In this document: positions 35,147 to 45,146 of the stretch, one piece after another
How positions within the stretch are numbered: position 1 is the stretch's first letter
Layout of the letters: each line of letters opens with the position of its first letter
Source of the DNA: Pseudocoprococcus catus
GTDB lineage: Bacteria > Bacillota > Clostridia > Lachnospirales > Lachnospiraceae
DNA: 64,000 nt
Direction: 5' to 3'
Assembly: GCF_902381825.1 (NCBI RefSeq)
Contig: NZ_LR698973.1
Coordinates: 1,919,584-1,983,583, forward strand
Notes under the pieces: model-generated
What the model saw: only the letters and a program-made list of their open reading frames with translations
Database searches by the model: none
Told to the model about the DNA's origin: nothing
Made by a program: the position numbers and the translations under genes

Positions 35147-37009
35147 ATGAAGAAGTTAGCGTTAAGCGATGATATTTTATTAAAAATCGAGAAACCGGCC
35201 CGTTATCTGGGCAACGAAGTGAACCATGTGGTGAAGGATCCGGAAGGTAAGATCCGTTTTGCCATGTGCTTCCCGGATGTGTATGAGATTGGTATGTCCC
35301 ATCTGGGTATCCAGATCCTTTATGATCTGTTGAATGCCCGGGAGGATGTGTACTGTGAACGTGTGTATTCCCCATGGATGGATCTGGATGAAGTGATGCG
35401 CAAGAAGCAGATTCCGCTGTTTGCGCTGGAATCACAGGATCCGATTAAAGATTTTGATTTTCTGGGCATTACGATCCAGTACGAAATGTGCTATACCAAT
35501 ATTTTGCAGGTTCTGGATTTGTCCGGCATTCCGATGTTGGCGGCTGACCACGGCGAGGATGATCCGATTGTGATCGGTGGTGGCCCTTGTGCGTATAATC
35601 CGGAACCGTTGGCAGATTTTTTTGATATTTTCTATATCGGAGAAGGAGAGACGGTCTATGATGCACTGATGGATGCTTATAAAGCCAATAAGGCGGCAGG
35701 GGGCAGCAGGGAACAGTTCCTTGAAATGGCAGCTGCAATTCCGGGTTTGTATGTACCGGCTTTTTATGATGTGGCTTACAATGAAGACGGTACCATTGCA
35801 TCCTTTGGACCTAATCGTTCATGTGCGCCTGCAATTATCGACAAACAGGTAGTGACCGATCTGAGCAGTGTCCGCTATCCTGAGAAGCCATTAGTTCCTT
35901 TTATTAAGGTAACACAGGATAGGGTTGTTCTGGAAATCCAGAGAGGCTGTATCAGGGGCTGTCGTTTCTGTCAGGCGGGCATGGTTTATCGTCCGAACAG
36001 AGAGCGTGAACTGGATTATCTGAAAGAACATGCGGATAAGATGCTGAATGCCACGGGGCATGATGAGATTTCTCTCAGCTCTTTAAGTTCCAGTGACTAT
36101 TCTGAACTGGAAGCATTGACAGATTATCTGATCCAGACCTGTGAGAACAGAAAGGTAAACATTTCTCTGCCGTCCCTGCGTATTGATGCATTCTCTTTGG
36201 ACGTTATGTCCAAAGTGCAGGATGTACGTAAGAGCAGTCTGACTTTCGCTCCGGAAGCGGGAAGCCAGAGAATGCGTGATGTGATCAACAAGGGGCTGAC
36301 AGAGGAAGTGATTCTGAAAGGTGCAGCTGATGCATTTGCCGGCGGCTGGAACAGAGTAAAGCTTTATTTCATGCTGGGCCTCCCGACAGAGACGGAAGAA
36401 GATATCGCAGGCATTGCCGATTTATCTAATAAAGTGGCAAAGACATTCTATGAAATTCCGAAGGGACAACGCCCGGGTAATGGCCGTGTGGATGTGGTGG
36501 CAAGTACTTCTTTCTTCGTACCGAAGCCATTTACACCGTTCCAGTGGGTGCGTCAGTGCACGGATGAGGAATTCGTGGCGAAACAGAAGTTTTTGAGTGC
36601 GAAGATGAAGGAACAGATTAACCATAAGAGTATGCGGTATAACTGGCATGAATTTGAACTGACGAAACTGGAAGGTATTTTTGCCAGAGGCGACAGACGG
36701 CTTGGCAAGGTACTGATGGCGGCCTACAGGAATGGATGTATCTTTGATTCATGGTCTGAGTTCTTTAATTATGAAGGCTGGATGAAGGCTTTTGAGGACT
36801 GCCATGTGGACTATACGTTCTACGTGCATCGCGAACGTCCGCTGGATGAGATCCTGCCGTGGGATTTTATCAATGCTGGTGTGACCAAGGAATTTTTGAA
36901 GCGGGAATATCAACGGGCCAGGGAAGGCGTTGTGACACCGAACTGCCGTCAGGGATGTTCCGGCTGCGGCTGTCGTGTTTATGAAGGAGGTGTCTGCTAT
37001 GAAGCTTAG
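35147..37009 (+). CDS. B12-binding-like radical SAM protein, TIGR03960 family
   Basis: A 620-residue radical SAM protein. The N-terminal 200 residues resemble a B12-binding domain (RFAMCFPDVYEIGMSHLG), and the SAM cluster is CIRGCRFC (about residues 268-275). LSLSSSDYSELEALTDYLI and TFAPEAGSQRMRDVINKG are family blocks; the C-terminus has a Cys-rich end (CRQGCSGCGCR). Its reaction is unknown; the family nearly always precedes a DUF2344 gene and RNase G, pointing to an RNA or tRNA modification role. Start at 35147 with AAGGAT upstream. Confidence 0.9.
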   Translation: MKKLALSDDILLKIEKPARYLGNEVNHVVKDPEGKIRFAMCFPDVYEIGMSHLGIQILYDLLNAREDVYCERVYSPWMDLDEVMRKKQIPLFALESQDPIKDFDFLGITIQYEMCYTNILQVLDLSGIPMLAADHGEDDPIVIGGGPCAYNPEPLADFFDIFYIGEGETVYDALMDAYKANKAAGGSREQFLEMAAAIPGLYVPAFYDVAYNEDGTIASFGPNRSCAPAIIDKQVVTDLSSVRYPEKPLVPFIKVTQDRVVLEIQRGCIRGCRFCQAGMVYRPNRERELDYLKEHADKMLNATGHDEISLSSLSSSDYSELEALTDYLIQTCENRKVNISLPSLRIDAFSLDVMSKVQDVRKSSLTFAPEAGSQRMRDVINKGLTEEVILKGAADAFAGGWNRVKLYFMLGLPTETEEDIAGIADLSNKVAKTFYEIPKGQRPGNGRVDVVASTSFFVPKPFTPFQWVRQCTDEEFVAKQKFLSAKMKEQINHKSMRYNWHEFELTKLEGIFARGDRRLGKVLMAAYRNGCIFDSWSEFFNYEGWMKAFEDCHVDYTFYVHRERPLDEILPWDFINAGVTKEFLKREYQRAREGVVTPNCRQGCSGCGCRVYEGGVCYEA

Positions 37010-37706
37010 AATGCGGTTTGGTAAAGAAGGAATTGTAAAGTTTATCGGGCATTTGGACATTATGCGTTACTTCCAGAAGGCATTCAGAAGGGCCAATGTA
37101 GATATCACTTATTCTCAGGGTTACCATCCCCATCCATGTCTGTCCTTTGCGTCACCGTTGGGGGTCGGACTTGAGAGCCGTGGAGAATATCTGGACATGG
37201 AAGTGAACAGTTTTGACGACTTGGAAGCCATGAAGAATGCTGTGAATGCCCAGATGGTAGAAGGCATTGTTGTTTACAGTATTCGCCATTTGCCGGATCA
37301 GGCGAAGAATGCTATGTCCATCATTGCGGCAGCTGATTATGAGGTAGGCTTCCGTGAAGAGATGGCACCTTGTGAGACCAAGCAGCTGAAGGCAGCTGTT
37401 GAAAGCTTTATGTCCCATCCGGAAATCCGGGTCATCAAGAAGACAAAGAAGAGCGAGCGGGAAATAGACATTCGTCCTCTGATCTACAAGATGGTTGTGG
37501 AAGAAAATGGGAAGATCTTTATGCAGGTGGCAGCAGGCAGTGCAACGAACCTGAAGCCTGAACTTGTCATGCAGACACTTTGCCGTCTGGAAAATCTTGA
37601 AGAGAATGATTATGCGTGGTTGGTGACACGCTGTGATATGTATGCAGATAAAGGAAATGAGCAGACGGGCAGACAGCTTGTCTCGCTGGAGGACTTTGCA
37701 GAATAA
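36999..37706 (+). CDS. DUF2344 / TIGR03936 protein, partner of the radical SAM gene
   Basis: A 235-residue protein of the family fused to or next to TIGR03960 radical SAM enzymes. Conserved KEGIVKFIGHLDIMRYFQKAFRRA, YSQGYHPHPCLSFASPLGVGLES, DIRPLI. Some members resemble the ferredoxin-like fold of tRNA-modifying proteins. It starts inside the end of the radical SAM gene (11-base overlap), with GGAGG 8 bases before ATG 36999, so the two are made together. Confidence 0.9.
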   Translation: MKLRMRFGKEGIVKFIGHLDIMRYFQKAFRRANVDITYSQGYHPHPCLSFASPLGVGLESRGEYLDMEVNSFDDLEAMKNAVNAQMVEGIVVYSIRHLPDQAKNAMSIIAAADYEVGFREEMAPCETKQLKAAVESFMSHPEIRVIKKTKKSEREIDIRPLIYKMVVEENGKIFMQVAAGSATNLKPELVMQTLCRLENLEENDYAWLVTRCDMYADKGNEQTGRQLVSLEDFAE

Positions 37707-38897
37707 ATGAAAAGACAAATCGTTATTACGGGCTGGCAGTCGAAGGTACTGACAGCCCTTTATGAAGAAGACACACTTTGTGAACTGAATCTTGAGCCGA
37801 AGAAAAGCCAGGTAAGAGTCGGCGATATTTATATAGGGAAAGTGAAACATATTGTACAGAATATTCAGGCAGCCTTTGTGGAGATTACACCGGGGGTGAT
37901 GGGATACTATCCCCTGAAGGATAATGCTGTACATTTTTTTGTTAATCAAAAGAAAAACGACAAAATTGTTGCCGGGGATGAGATCGTTGTTCAGGTTGAA
38001 AAAGAGAATTTGAAGACAAAGGCCTGGTTTCTGACAGGACGGTTAAGCTTTCCGGGAAGATATACTGTATTGACGAGGGGAAAAAACGGTATTCAGATAT
38101 CTGCCAGAATTAAAGATACAGCGGAAAGAGATCGATTGACCGGAATTGTTTCGGGTGAAGAAATCGAAGGGGCGGCGTGGATGATCCGGACAGAAGCTTT
38201 CGGACAGAGAGCAGAAGTGATCGGGGAAGAGATGCATCGTTTAGAAGTTGACTATAATAGAATTATGTCAACTGCATGCACGAGAACATGTTTCAGTAAA
38301 CTGATGTCAGGAGATTCGCCGTATACGCAGTTGATCAAAAAGTTTGCTCACGGCAGTACATGCAGAGTGACAACGGATCTTCCGGAAGTTTATGATGAAT
38401 TGAAAGAAAATTTTGGCCGATGGGGTCTATCTGAGGAAGCTTTGCAATACTATAAGGATGATTCCTATCCGCTGATCAAGCTGAAGGGGATTGAAGCGCA
38501 GATGGATAAAGCACTGCAGAAGCGTGTCTGGATGAGATCCGGCGCCTATCTGGTAATTGAACCGACGGAGGCTCTGACGGTGATCGATGTGAATACAGGC
38601 AAGGCCATCGGCAAACAGAAGATGGAGGAAAATTTTTTCAAGATCAACCTTGAAGCGGCGCAGGAAGTGTGCCGTCAGCTGCGTCTTCGCAATATTTCAG
38701 GTATTGTGATCGTCGATTTTATTAATATGAAAGATCCGGAGCATTTAAAGGCGCTTATGGATGTGCTGAGAGAAGAGGCGGCAAAGGACAGTGTACAGAC
38801 AACGGTTGTGGACCGGACATCGCTGCATCTGGTGGAGATGACCAGAAAGAAAGTACACAGGTCTTTGGCGGAGCAGGTTCGCCTGCTGCCAGTGTAA
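37707..38897 (+). CDS. rng: Ribonuclease G/E
   Basis: A 396-residue endoribonuclease of the RNase E/G family. An S1 domain (RVGDIYIGKVKHIVQNIQAA) is followed by the catalytic core with metal ligands in LTVIDVNTGKA and GIVIVDFINM and the RTSLHLVEMTRKK block. It is shorter than the E. coli RNase G (about 490) because the C-terminal small domain and zinc-link Cys pair are absent, as in many Clostridia. ATG follows the previous stop directly. In related genomes rplU comes next; here a 7.5-kb block intervenes. Confidence 0.9.
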   Translation: MKRQIVITGWQSKVLTALYEEDTLCELNLEPKKSQVRVGDIYIGKVKHIVQNIQAAFVEITPGVMGYYPLKDNAVHFFVNQKKNDKIVAGDEIVVQVEKENLKTKAWFLTGRLSFPGRYTVLTRGKNGIQISARIKDTAERDRLTGIVSGEEIEGAAWMIRTEAFGQRAEVIGEEMHRLEVDYNRIMSTACTRTCFSKLMSGDSPYTQLIKKFAHGSTCRVTTDLPEVYDELKENFGRWGLSEEALQYYKDDSYPLIKLKGIEAQMDKALQKRVWMRSGAYLVIEPTEALTVIDVNTGKAIGKQKMEENFFKINLEAAQEVCRQLRLRNISGIVIVDFINMKDPEHLKALMDVLREEAAKDSVQTTVVDRTSLHLVEMTRKKVHRSLAEQVRLLPV

Positions 38898-39075
38898 GAG
38901 ATTTTGGAAACGATTGATAGTTCAAATCGTAAGATTTTCGTAAAGAATTGCGCAAATCGTAAGGAAATTACATCTGTTTTTGGACACATTTTCTGATATA
39001 ATAAACTTATTCAAACAGTTAATGATCGAAAGTGTTTGAGAGAATAAATGTTATTTTTTGAATGGAGGCGCATTT

Positions 39076-41634
39076 ATGAAAAGAATGAAGAAGCTGACCA
39101 GTATCGGTCTTGTACTTGCAATGACTGTCGGCTTGTTGGCCGGGTGCTCAGGAAGCGGAAGCGGAAATGGTGAGGATGCTTCCACATCAGGCGGAAAAGG
39201 CCGCTATGTGGAGGAAAACTGGGGAGATCCATTGGAATCTCAGGATGATAACAGTTACAGTTATATTCAGACGATGAAGCAATTGTCGGACGGTACGATC
39301 CGTGCAATTGTCAGTGACAGTTCGGACAGAGGATTTTCAGTTAAGGATTCTACAGACGGCGGTAAGACATGGGGGGATGCTTCCATGGATTTATCAGCCC
39401 TTGATCAGCTGAATCTCGGAGATGATAATACAGATGATGACGGCAATGGTGATTATGCTTACGTGGGCAGTATGACCATTGATGCGGATGGCGATCTGGC
39501 TTTTGTTTATACACAGAGCCACTCAGAGACGAAGGATAATGTGACTTCTGTGGATTCAACTGAGAAGTATTATCTTCTGACAAAGGACGGCAAGCTGTCA
39601 GAGATAGCCATGGAGATTCCGAATCTCCAGAAGGAGCAGCATTATGAATATGATTCATCTGAGGATGAGACCGGTTCGAAGACCGATGATCCTGCTGATT
39701 CCGGTGTTTCCGCTGAATCTGAGACAGAGGATGACGGCGTTGTGATCAATGAAAATGGTGACAGCGACAATAAGGGTGATACAGAGGCATCCAATGGTAT
39801 CCAGACGCTCAAGTTAAAGGATGCCGAGAACCTGTATGTTGCAGATTATAACGGTGCAGTCTATCATGTGACAACGGCTGACGGCAAGATTGTAGCCACA
39901 TTTGATGATATGAACTATGTCAACAATATGTATCTGTGCGGTGACAAGCTGCTGCTTGATGATTATGAGAAGGTTTATGAATATGATACAGCAACGGATA
40001 AGAAGATAGCTGAACATGAAGCATTGGCCAGTGTGATTACCTCCAAGGGCAGTGTCACGATCGCAGATTATCTGAAGGATGGACATACGATTTATTATTC
40101 CTGTACAGAGGGTATCTATACATACGATCTGGATAAGGATACTTCCGAACAGATTGTGGATGGCAATATGTCATCCCTGGTTTCCCCAAGTGGCAATGTA
40201 GAGTATCTGATTCCGAAAGATGACGGACAGATTTTTGTGAAGTTCAGTGATTATACCGGATATACGTCTGAAGAATCTTTCCTGAATTATGCTTATGACA
40301 AAGATGCTGCAAAGCGTCCGGATAAGGAACTGACCATCTATACACTAAAGGATGATTATACAATCCGTACACTGGCTGCTGCTTACCAGAAGGCACATCC
40401 GGATGTTTATGTGAAGGTTGAAAGCGGTGTCAGCGGTGATGATGCAGTGACAACATCCGATGCCATCCGTACATTGAACACAGAAGTAATGGGCGGCAAC
40501 GGCCCGGATATCCTGCTTATGGATGGACTTCCGGTTAATTCCTATGTGGAAAAGGGATTACTTGCAGATGTCAGTGATACAGTGAATCCGCTGATCTCTG
40601 ACGGCAAGCTTTTTGATAAGATCGCACAGACCTATAAAGGTGATGACGGCAAAATTTATGCAGTGCCGATGACCTTCCAGGTGCCGATTGTAATTGGCCG
40701 TAAGAGTGATCTTGAGAAGCTGAATAATTTGTCGGATTTCGCTTCTCTTGCTCAGGATTTTGTCAAGGATCACAAGAAGAATGAGAATTTTATCGAATCC
40801 TATAGTTTATATTCAATGGTTGGCGATATGATGTATACCAACTCAGCCAGTTGGTTCAAGGAAGACGGATCTCTTGATTCTGACAGCCTGAAATCCTATC
40901 TGAACGATATTAAGACCATTTATAATGCGGTTTACGAAACTTTATCAGATAAAGATAAGTCCGATATGGATCAAATGAAGCAGTACTATGTAAGTGAGGA
41001 TTATGAAATGGATGCTTCCTGGTACGGCTCAGATCCAAGTTATATGGCTATGTACATTATGGCCGGCATGAATCGCATTGCCTACGGCAATATGGCCGGA
41101 ACAAGCAGCCTTGGAGATCTCGCATCCATCATGAGAAAGGATGCCGACATTAATTACAAAGCACTGCCTGGTTCTGTTCAGAATGTTTATGTTCCGTCAG
41201 AGATTATTGGTATCAATGCCAAATCCAAGAATATAGACACAGCTAAAGATTTCTATGCATTTGCCCTTAGTGCAGACGGTCAGAAGGCCATTGACAGTTA
41301 CAGTGGATTCCCAGTGAATAAAGAACGCTTTGATGCTTCACTGGTTGATCCGGATGCAGGCACAGAAGGCTATGATCCGAATGAGTCCAAAGGCAGTTGG
41401 GGTATGACGGATGAGGATGGCAATGAGATCTCTGTTGACAGTTACTGGCCGACAGACGATCAGATCGCACAGTTGAAGAACCTGATTGATTCTCTGGATA
41501 CACCGTCTTATGGCGATTATACGATTTTGTCAACGATTTTGAAGGACAGTATGAATGCCATTATCGGAGATACTTCTGTGGATGATGCAGTCGAACAGGT
41601 TGTCAAAGATATCGATATTTACTTATCTGAATAA
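39076..41634 (+). CDS. Large solute-binding lipoprotein with an N-terminal beta-propeller-like region
   Basis: An 852-residue lipoprotein: signal peptide with lipobox LLAGC (Cys24). Residues about 40-410 read like repeats of a propeller, with one sialidase-type Asp box STDGGKTW near residue 92 and an acidic insertion (about 190-245). Residues about 414-850 are an extracellular sugar-binding protein of family 1 (ELTIYTLKDDYTIRTLAAAY, NGPDILLMDGLP). Ordinary solute-binding proteins are about 400-450 residues, so this is twice the usual length. The ATG at 39076 has GGAGG 7 bases upstream. First gene of the five-gene block; extended -10 TGATATAAT at 38994-39002. Confidence 0.82.
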   Translation: MKRMKKLTSIGLVLAMTVGLLAGCSGSGSGNGEDASTSGGKGRYVEENWGDPLESQDDNSYSYIQTMKQLSDGTIRAIVSDSSDRGFSVKDSTDGGKTWGDASMDLSALDQLNLGDDNTDDDGNGDYAYVGSMTIDADGDLAFVYTQSHSETKDNVTSVDSTEKYYLLTKDGKLSEIAMEIPNLQKEQHYEYDSSEDETGSKTDDPADSGVSAESETEDDGVVINENGDSDNKGDTEASNGIQTLKLKDAENLYVADYNGAVYHVTTADGKIVATFDDMNYVNNMYLCGDKLLLDDYEKVYEYDTATDKKIAEHEALASVITSKGSVTIADYLKDGHTIYYSCTEGIYTYDLDKDTSEQIVDGNMSSLVSPSGNVEYLIPKDDGQIFVKFSDYTGYTSEESFLNYAYDKDAAKRPDKELTIYTLKDDYTIRTLAAAYQKAHPDVYVKVESGVSGDDAVTTSDAIRTLNTEVMGGNGPDILLMDGLPVNSYVEKGLLADVSDTVNPLISDGKLFDKIAQTYKGDDGKIYAVPMTFQVPIVIGRKSDLEKLNNLSDFASLAQDFVKDHKKNENFIESYSLYSMVGDMMYTNSASWFKEDGSLDSDSLKSYLNDIKTIYNAVYETLSDKDKSDMDQMKQYYVSEDYEMDASWYGSDPSYMAMYIMAGMNRIAYGNMAGTSSLGDLASIMRKDADINYKALPGSVQNVYVPSEIIGINAKSKNIDTAKDFYAFALSADGQKAIDSYSGFPVNKERFDASLVDPDAGTEGYDPNESKGSWGMTDEDGNEISVDSYWPTDDQIAQLKNLIDSLDTPSYGDYTILSTILKDSMNAIIGDTSVDDAVEQVVKDIDIYLSE

Positions 41635-41653
41635 GAAAGAGGTATGAAAGCTT

Positions 41654-42505
41654 ATGAAGATCAGCCTGAATAAGAAAAAACTTACTGATATTGCTTTCAT
41701 TGTACCGAGTTTAGCAGGGGTCAGCATTTTTGTGCTGATCCCCTTTATAGATGTATTGCGCCGCTCTTTTACGAATGTATCGGGTACGCAGTTTGTTTTC
41801 TTTTCAAATTACATCACGATTTTTCAGAATGCGGCATTCAGACTGGCGTTTTCGAATACCATCAAGTTCATGGTGATCTGCATTCCAATTCTGATGATTT
41901 TTTCATTGCTGATCGCAGTGTTTTTGAATGCAGGCATCCGGGGAGCCAATTATCTGAAAACGGCATATCTGGTGCCCATGGCGATCCCGGTGGCTTCGGT
42001 TGTGCTGATCTGGCGGCTTTTGTTTCATCAGAATGGCTATTTCAGCGGTCTTCTGCATATGTTTGGGATGCAGTCACAGGATTGGATGGATACAGGATTT
42101 GCCTTCTGGATTCTTGTTTTCAGCTACGTTTGGAAAAATCTCGGTTACAATGTTGTTCTGTGGATGGCGGGTCTGACGGCTATCCCGGATACCCTTTATG
42201 AGGCGGCCAGAGCAGATGGGGCCAATAATATTCAGTGTTTTCGGTATATCACCATGCCGAACCTGATGTCGACACTGTATACAATCACGGTGTTGGCCTT
42301 TTTGAATTCTTTCAAGGTGTTCAGGGAGGCTTATCTGGTGGCGGGGGATTATCCTCATGAAAGTATGTATCTGCTGCAGCATTTGTTCAACAACTGGTTT
42401 AGGGAATTATCCCTTGACAAAATGTCTGCAGCGGCAGTTGTGATCGCATTGCTGATCCTTGTGCTGATTCTGGGTCTGCAGCGTTCATGGGACCGTGAAG
42501 ATTAG
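41654..42505 (+). CDS. Sugar-type ABC transporter permease (MalF/UgpA family)
   Basis: A 283-residue inner-membrane permease with six predicted segments. The EAA loop that contacts the ATPase is visible as EAARADGANNIQCFRYITMPNL (about residues 184-205). With the next gene it would form the channel for the substrate captured by the upstream lipoprotein. No ATPase gene lies in the block, so a shared one (MsmK-like) elsewhere would be needed. Confidence 0.92.
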   Translation: MKISLNKKKLTDIAFIVPSLAGVSIFVLIPFIDVLRRSFTNVSGTQFVFFSNYITIFQNAAFRLAFSNTIKFMVICIPILMIFSLLIAVFLNAGIRGANYLKTAYLVPMAIPVASVVLIWRLLFHQNGYFSGLLHMFGMQSQDWMDTGFAFWILVFSYVWKNLGYNVVLWMAGLTAIPDTLYEAARADGANNIQCFRYITMPNLMSTLYTITVLAFLNSFKVFREAYLVAGDYPHESMYLLQHLFNNWFRELSLDKMSAAAVVIALLILVLILGLQRSWDRED

Positions 42506-42515
42506 GAGGCAGGAG

Positions 42516-43367
42516 ATGAAACATAAGATTTTTAAAAGAATATTACTCCTGCTGCTTTTAGTTCTGGCAGTTATCATCTGTTTTCCGGTGGTGTTTCTGA
42601 TTGTCGGTTCTCTGATGGGAACGGATGAATTGAATCATTATCTGGGGGCTGTGCTTGGAAAAGCCGATGGTTTTGCTTCATGGGCACTGCTGCCGACATA
42701 TCCGACCTTTAAAGCTTATGTACAGCTCCTTTTGGATTCGCCGGAATTCTTTGTGATGTTCTGGAATTCCGTGAAGATGACGGGAGCGATTTTGCTCGGA
42801 CAGATCGTGACCGGTGTGCCTGCAGCCTGGGGTTTTGCAAGACTTGATATCCCGGGAAAGAAGGTTTTATTTAACCTGTATATCATTCTTATGCTGATGC
42901 CATTCCAGGTCACGATGCTGTCGAATTATCTGACACTGGATGCGATGCATCTGGTAGATACGCAGTGGGCCGTTATTTTGCCGGCCGCATTTTCCACATT
43001 CCCTGTATTTATTATGTATCATTTCTTCAGAAGTATTCCGAAGGGCATTATTGAATCGGCGGAATTAGATGGTGCCAATAAGTTTCAGGTGTTTTTGTCG
43101 ATTGGGGTGCCACTTGGTTCATCCGGCATTGTATCAGCGCTGGTCTTAAGTTTTCTGGATGCGTGGAATCTGATCGAGCAGCCGCTGACATTTTTGAAGT
43201 CAAAGACGTTGTGGCCGTTGTCTCTCTATTTGCCGAACATCAGTATGGATAATGCAGGCTTGGCTTTTGTGGCATCGGTGATCACACTTGTTCCGTCACT
43301 GCTTGTTTTTCTTGCAGGACAGAACTATCTGGAACAGGGTATTGCAGCTTCGGCTGTCAAAGAATAA
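42516..43367 (+). CDS. Sugar-type ABC transporter permease (MalG/UgpE family)
   Basis: A 283-residue second permease half with six predicted segments; EAA loop ESAELDGANKFQVFLSIGVPL near residues 180-200. Start at ATG 42516 with AGGAGG upstream; an in-frame ATG at 42495 overlaps the previous gene's stop. The pair is full length and intact, so the channel is probably functional. Confidence 0.92.
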   Translation: MKHKIFKRILLLLLLVLAVIICFPVVFLIVGSLMGTDELNHYLGAVLGKADGFASWALLPTYPTFKAYVQLLLDSPEFFVMFWNSVKMTGAILLGQIVTGVPAAWGFARLDIPGKKVLFNLYIILMLMPFQVTMLSNYLTLDAMHLVDTQWAVILPAAFSTFPVFIMYHFFRSIPKGIIESAELDGANKFQVFLSIGVPLGSSGIVSALVLSFLDAWNLIEQPLTFLKSKTLWPLSLYLPNISMDNAGLAFVASVITLVPSLLVFLAGQNYLEQGIAASAVKE

Positions 43368-43412
43368 AGTCTTATAAGTGATCGACTTGTGAAAAAGAGG
43401 AGATACCAAACA

Positions 43413-45146
43413 ATGAAATTAAAGCAACTGATGGATTTTGAGATGGATAAGAATAAAAAGAGTTCCCTTCAGGTCAAAGCTGTCAAAGCGCTGGCGGGGT
43501 TCCTTATTCTGATGTTTTTATTAACGATTCTGTCAAGAGCCGCTGATTCTCTGACTATTGCGAAAGTCACAGCATCTGCTGCAACAGGCGGTGTTATCAG
43601 CCATAATATTGAAGTGGACGGCAATATTACGCCGAATAAAGATATTGCCATATCAACAAGTGCCAATATTAAGATTGCCTCCGTGGAAGCGACGGAGGGC
43701 AAAACCGTCAAAAAGGGGGATCTGCTGATCCAGCTTGATACAGCTGATCTTAAGAAAAAATTGCTTAAGGCGCAGAAAGAACTGCAGGTGGCAAAGGCAA
43801 CAGCTTCTGACAAGAAAGCGAATGAAGCCATTGCGGCAGATACGAAATCAAAAAGCCTTCAGAGAACCTATGAAGATTATAATCAGACGGTGGCGGATGC
43901 CAATGACAGTGTTTCAAAAGCCAAATCTGATATGAACGAGGCCTGGAATGCTTATAATACATATAAGAATAGTAACAGCAATTCCGGTGAAACGGATACG
44001 ACAGTCAGTGATTCTCTGGAGAAAACGGTTGAGGAGAAGCAGCTGGCTTATGATAAAGCAGTTACCAATCTGGATGGGGTCGAAAAAGATATAGAGGCGG
44101 ATGTCCGGAAGGAGATTGATAAGGCTGAAGAGGCCAGTAAGGATGAAAGCGGCAATTCTACCCTGACTCAGGAGGACAGACAAAAAATCCGTGAACAGGT
44201 GAATGCCCGCCCGGAAAATGTTTCCCTGCTGCAAAATGCCAATGATCAGATCAATACAGCAAAGGATGCATTGACGGAAGCCGAGAATGCGTTGTCTGCT
44301 TATAACGAGCAGCAAAATAACAGCAGCAGTGCCAGCTATGATGAGCAGTTAAAGACATTGTATGATGATTATAAAGCAAAGGAAGAAGCTTATAATGAAG
44401 CAGTGAAGCAGCGGCAGTCCACCATCCAGTCTGCGAACCGGACGCTGGAGGATGCCAAAGCACCTGAGAATGTCGATACTGCGACGGCATTGACTGAAAA
44501 TGATGATCTGGAAGAAAAGCAGCTGGCAGTGGATGAGCTTCAGAAGGTGATGGATGTCAACGGCAAGATCACGGCACCTTCCGATGGCCTGATCACAAAG
44601 GTGAATGTGACAACCGGTGAGACGACCACAGAAGATACAGCTATCCGTATTTCAGATCAGAGTGCCGGATATAAGTTTACAGCAACTTTGGACAAGGCCA
44701 GTGCCAAATATCTGTCAAAGGATGATAAGGTAACCCTGGATCTTGGCAACGGCACAACCGTTGAAGGTTTAACGGTACAGAGTATTGATGTTTCAGCAGA
44801 AGATAAGAATTCATATGAATTGACGGTTTCTATCCCTGCAAAGGTCAAGAAACTGGGAAGTATCGCTACATTGAAAGTGGAGAAAGCCAGCAAGAAATAT
44901 GATACATGTGTTCCGCTTGGTGCGCTGCATAGTGACGGAGACAAGTACTATGTGTATGTGATCAATGAAAAGGATACCATTCTGGGTACAGAAACAGCGG
45001 TGGATAAGGTTCAGGTGGATATTCTGGACAAGAATAATGAACAGGCAGCCATTGAAGGCTCTTTCAGTTGGGGACAGCAATTTGTCCTGACATCCAGCAA
45101 GACACTGCGCAACGGAGACCGTGTGCGTCTTGTGGAGGGAGAATAA
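43413..45146 (+). CDS. HlyD/RND-type membrane fusion adaptor with long coiled coil
   Basis: A 577-residue protein. One membrane segment (about residues 22-40), a biotinyl-lipoyl half (ASVEATEGKTVKKGDLLIQLD), a very long alpha-helical hairpin (about residues 105-370, rich in Lys/Glu/Ala with heptad spacing), the second lipoyl half (NGKITAPSDGLITKVNVTTGE) and a beta-barrel (to about 575). Adaptors of this kind join MacB-like or RND exporters. Its stop overlaps the next start by one base. An efflux adaptor placed right after importer permeases is unusual. Confidence 0.87.
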   Translation: MKLKQLMDFEMDKNKKSSLQVKAVKALAGFLILMFLLTILSRAADSLTIAKVTASAATGGVISHNIEVDGNITPNKDIAISTSANIKIASVEATEGKTVKKGDLLIQLDTADLKKKLLKAQKELQVAKATASDKKANEAIAADTKSKSLQRTYEDYNQTVADANDSVSKAKSDMNEAWNAYNTYKNSNSNSGETDTTVSDSLEKTVEEKQLAYDKAVTNLDGVEKDIEADVRKEIDKAEEASKDESGNSTLTQEDRQKIREQVNARPENVSLLQNANDQINTAKDALTEAENALSAYNEQQNNSSSASYDEQLKTLYDDYKAKEEAYNEAVKQRQSTIQSANRTLEDAKAPENVDTATALTENDDLEEKQLAVDELQKVMDVNGKITAPSDGLITKVNVTTGETTTEDTAIRISDQSAGYKFTATLDKASAKYLSKDDKVTLDLGNGTTVEGLTVQSIDVSAEDKNSYELTVSIPAKVKKLGSIATLKVEKASKKYDTCVPLGALHSDGDKYYVYVINEKDTILGTETAVDKVQVDILDKNNEQAAIEGSFSWGQQFVLTSSKTLRNGDRVRLVEGE

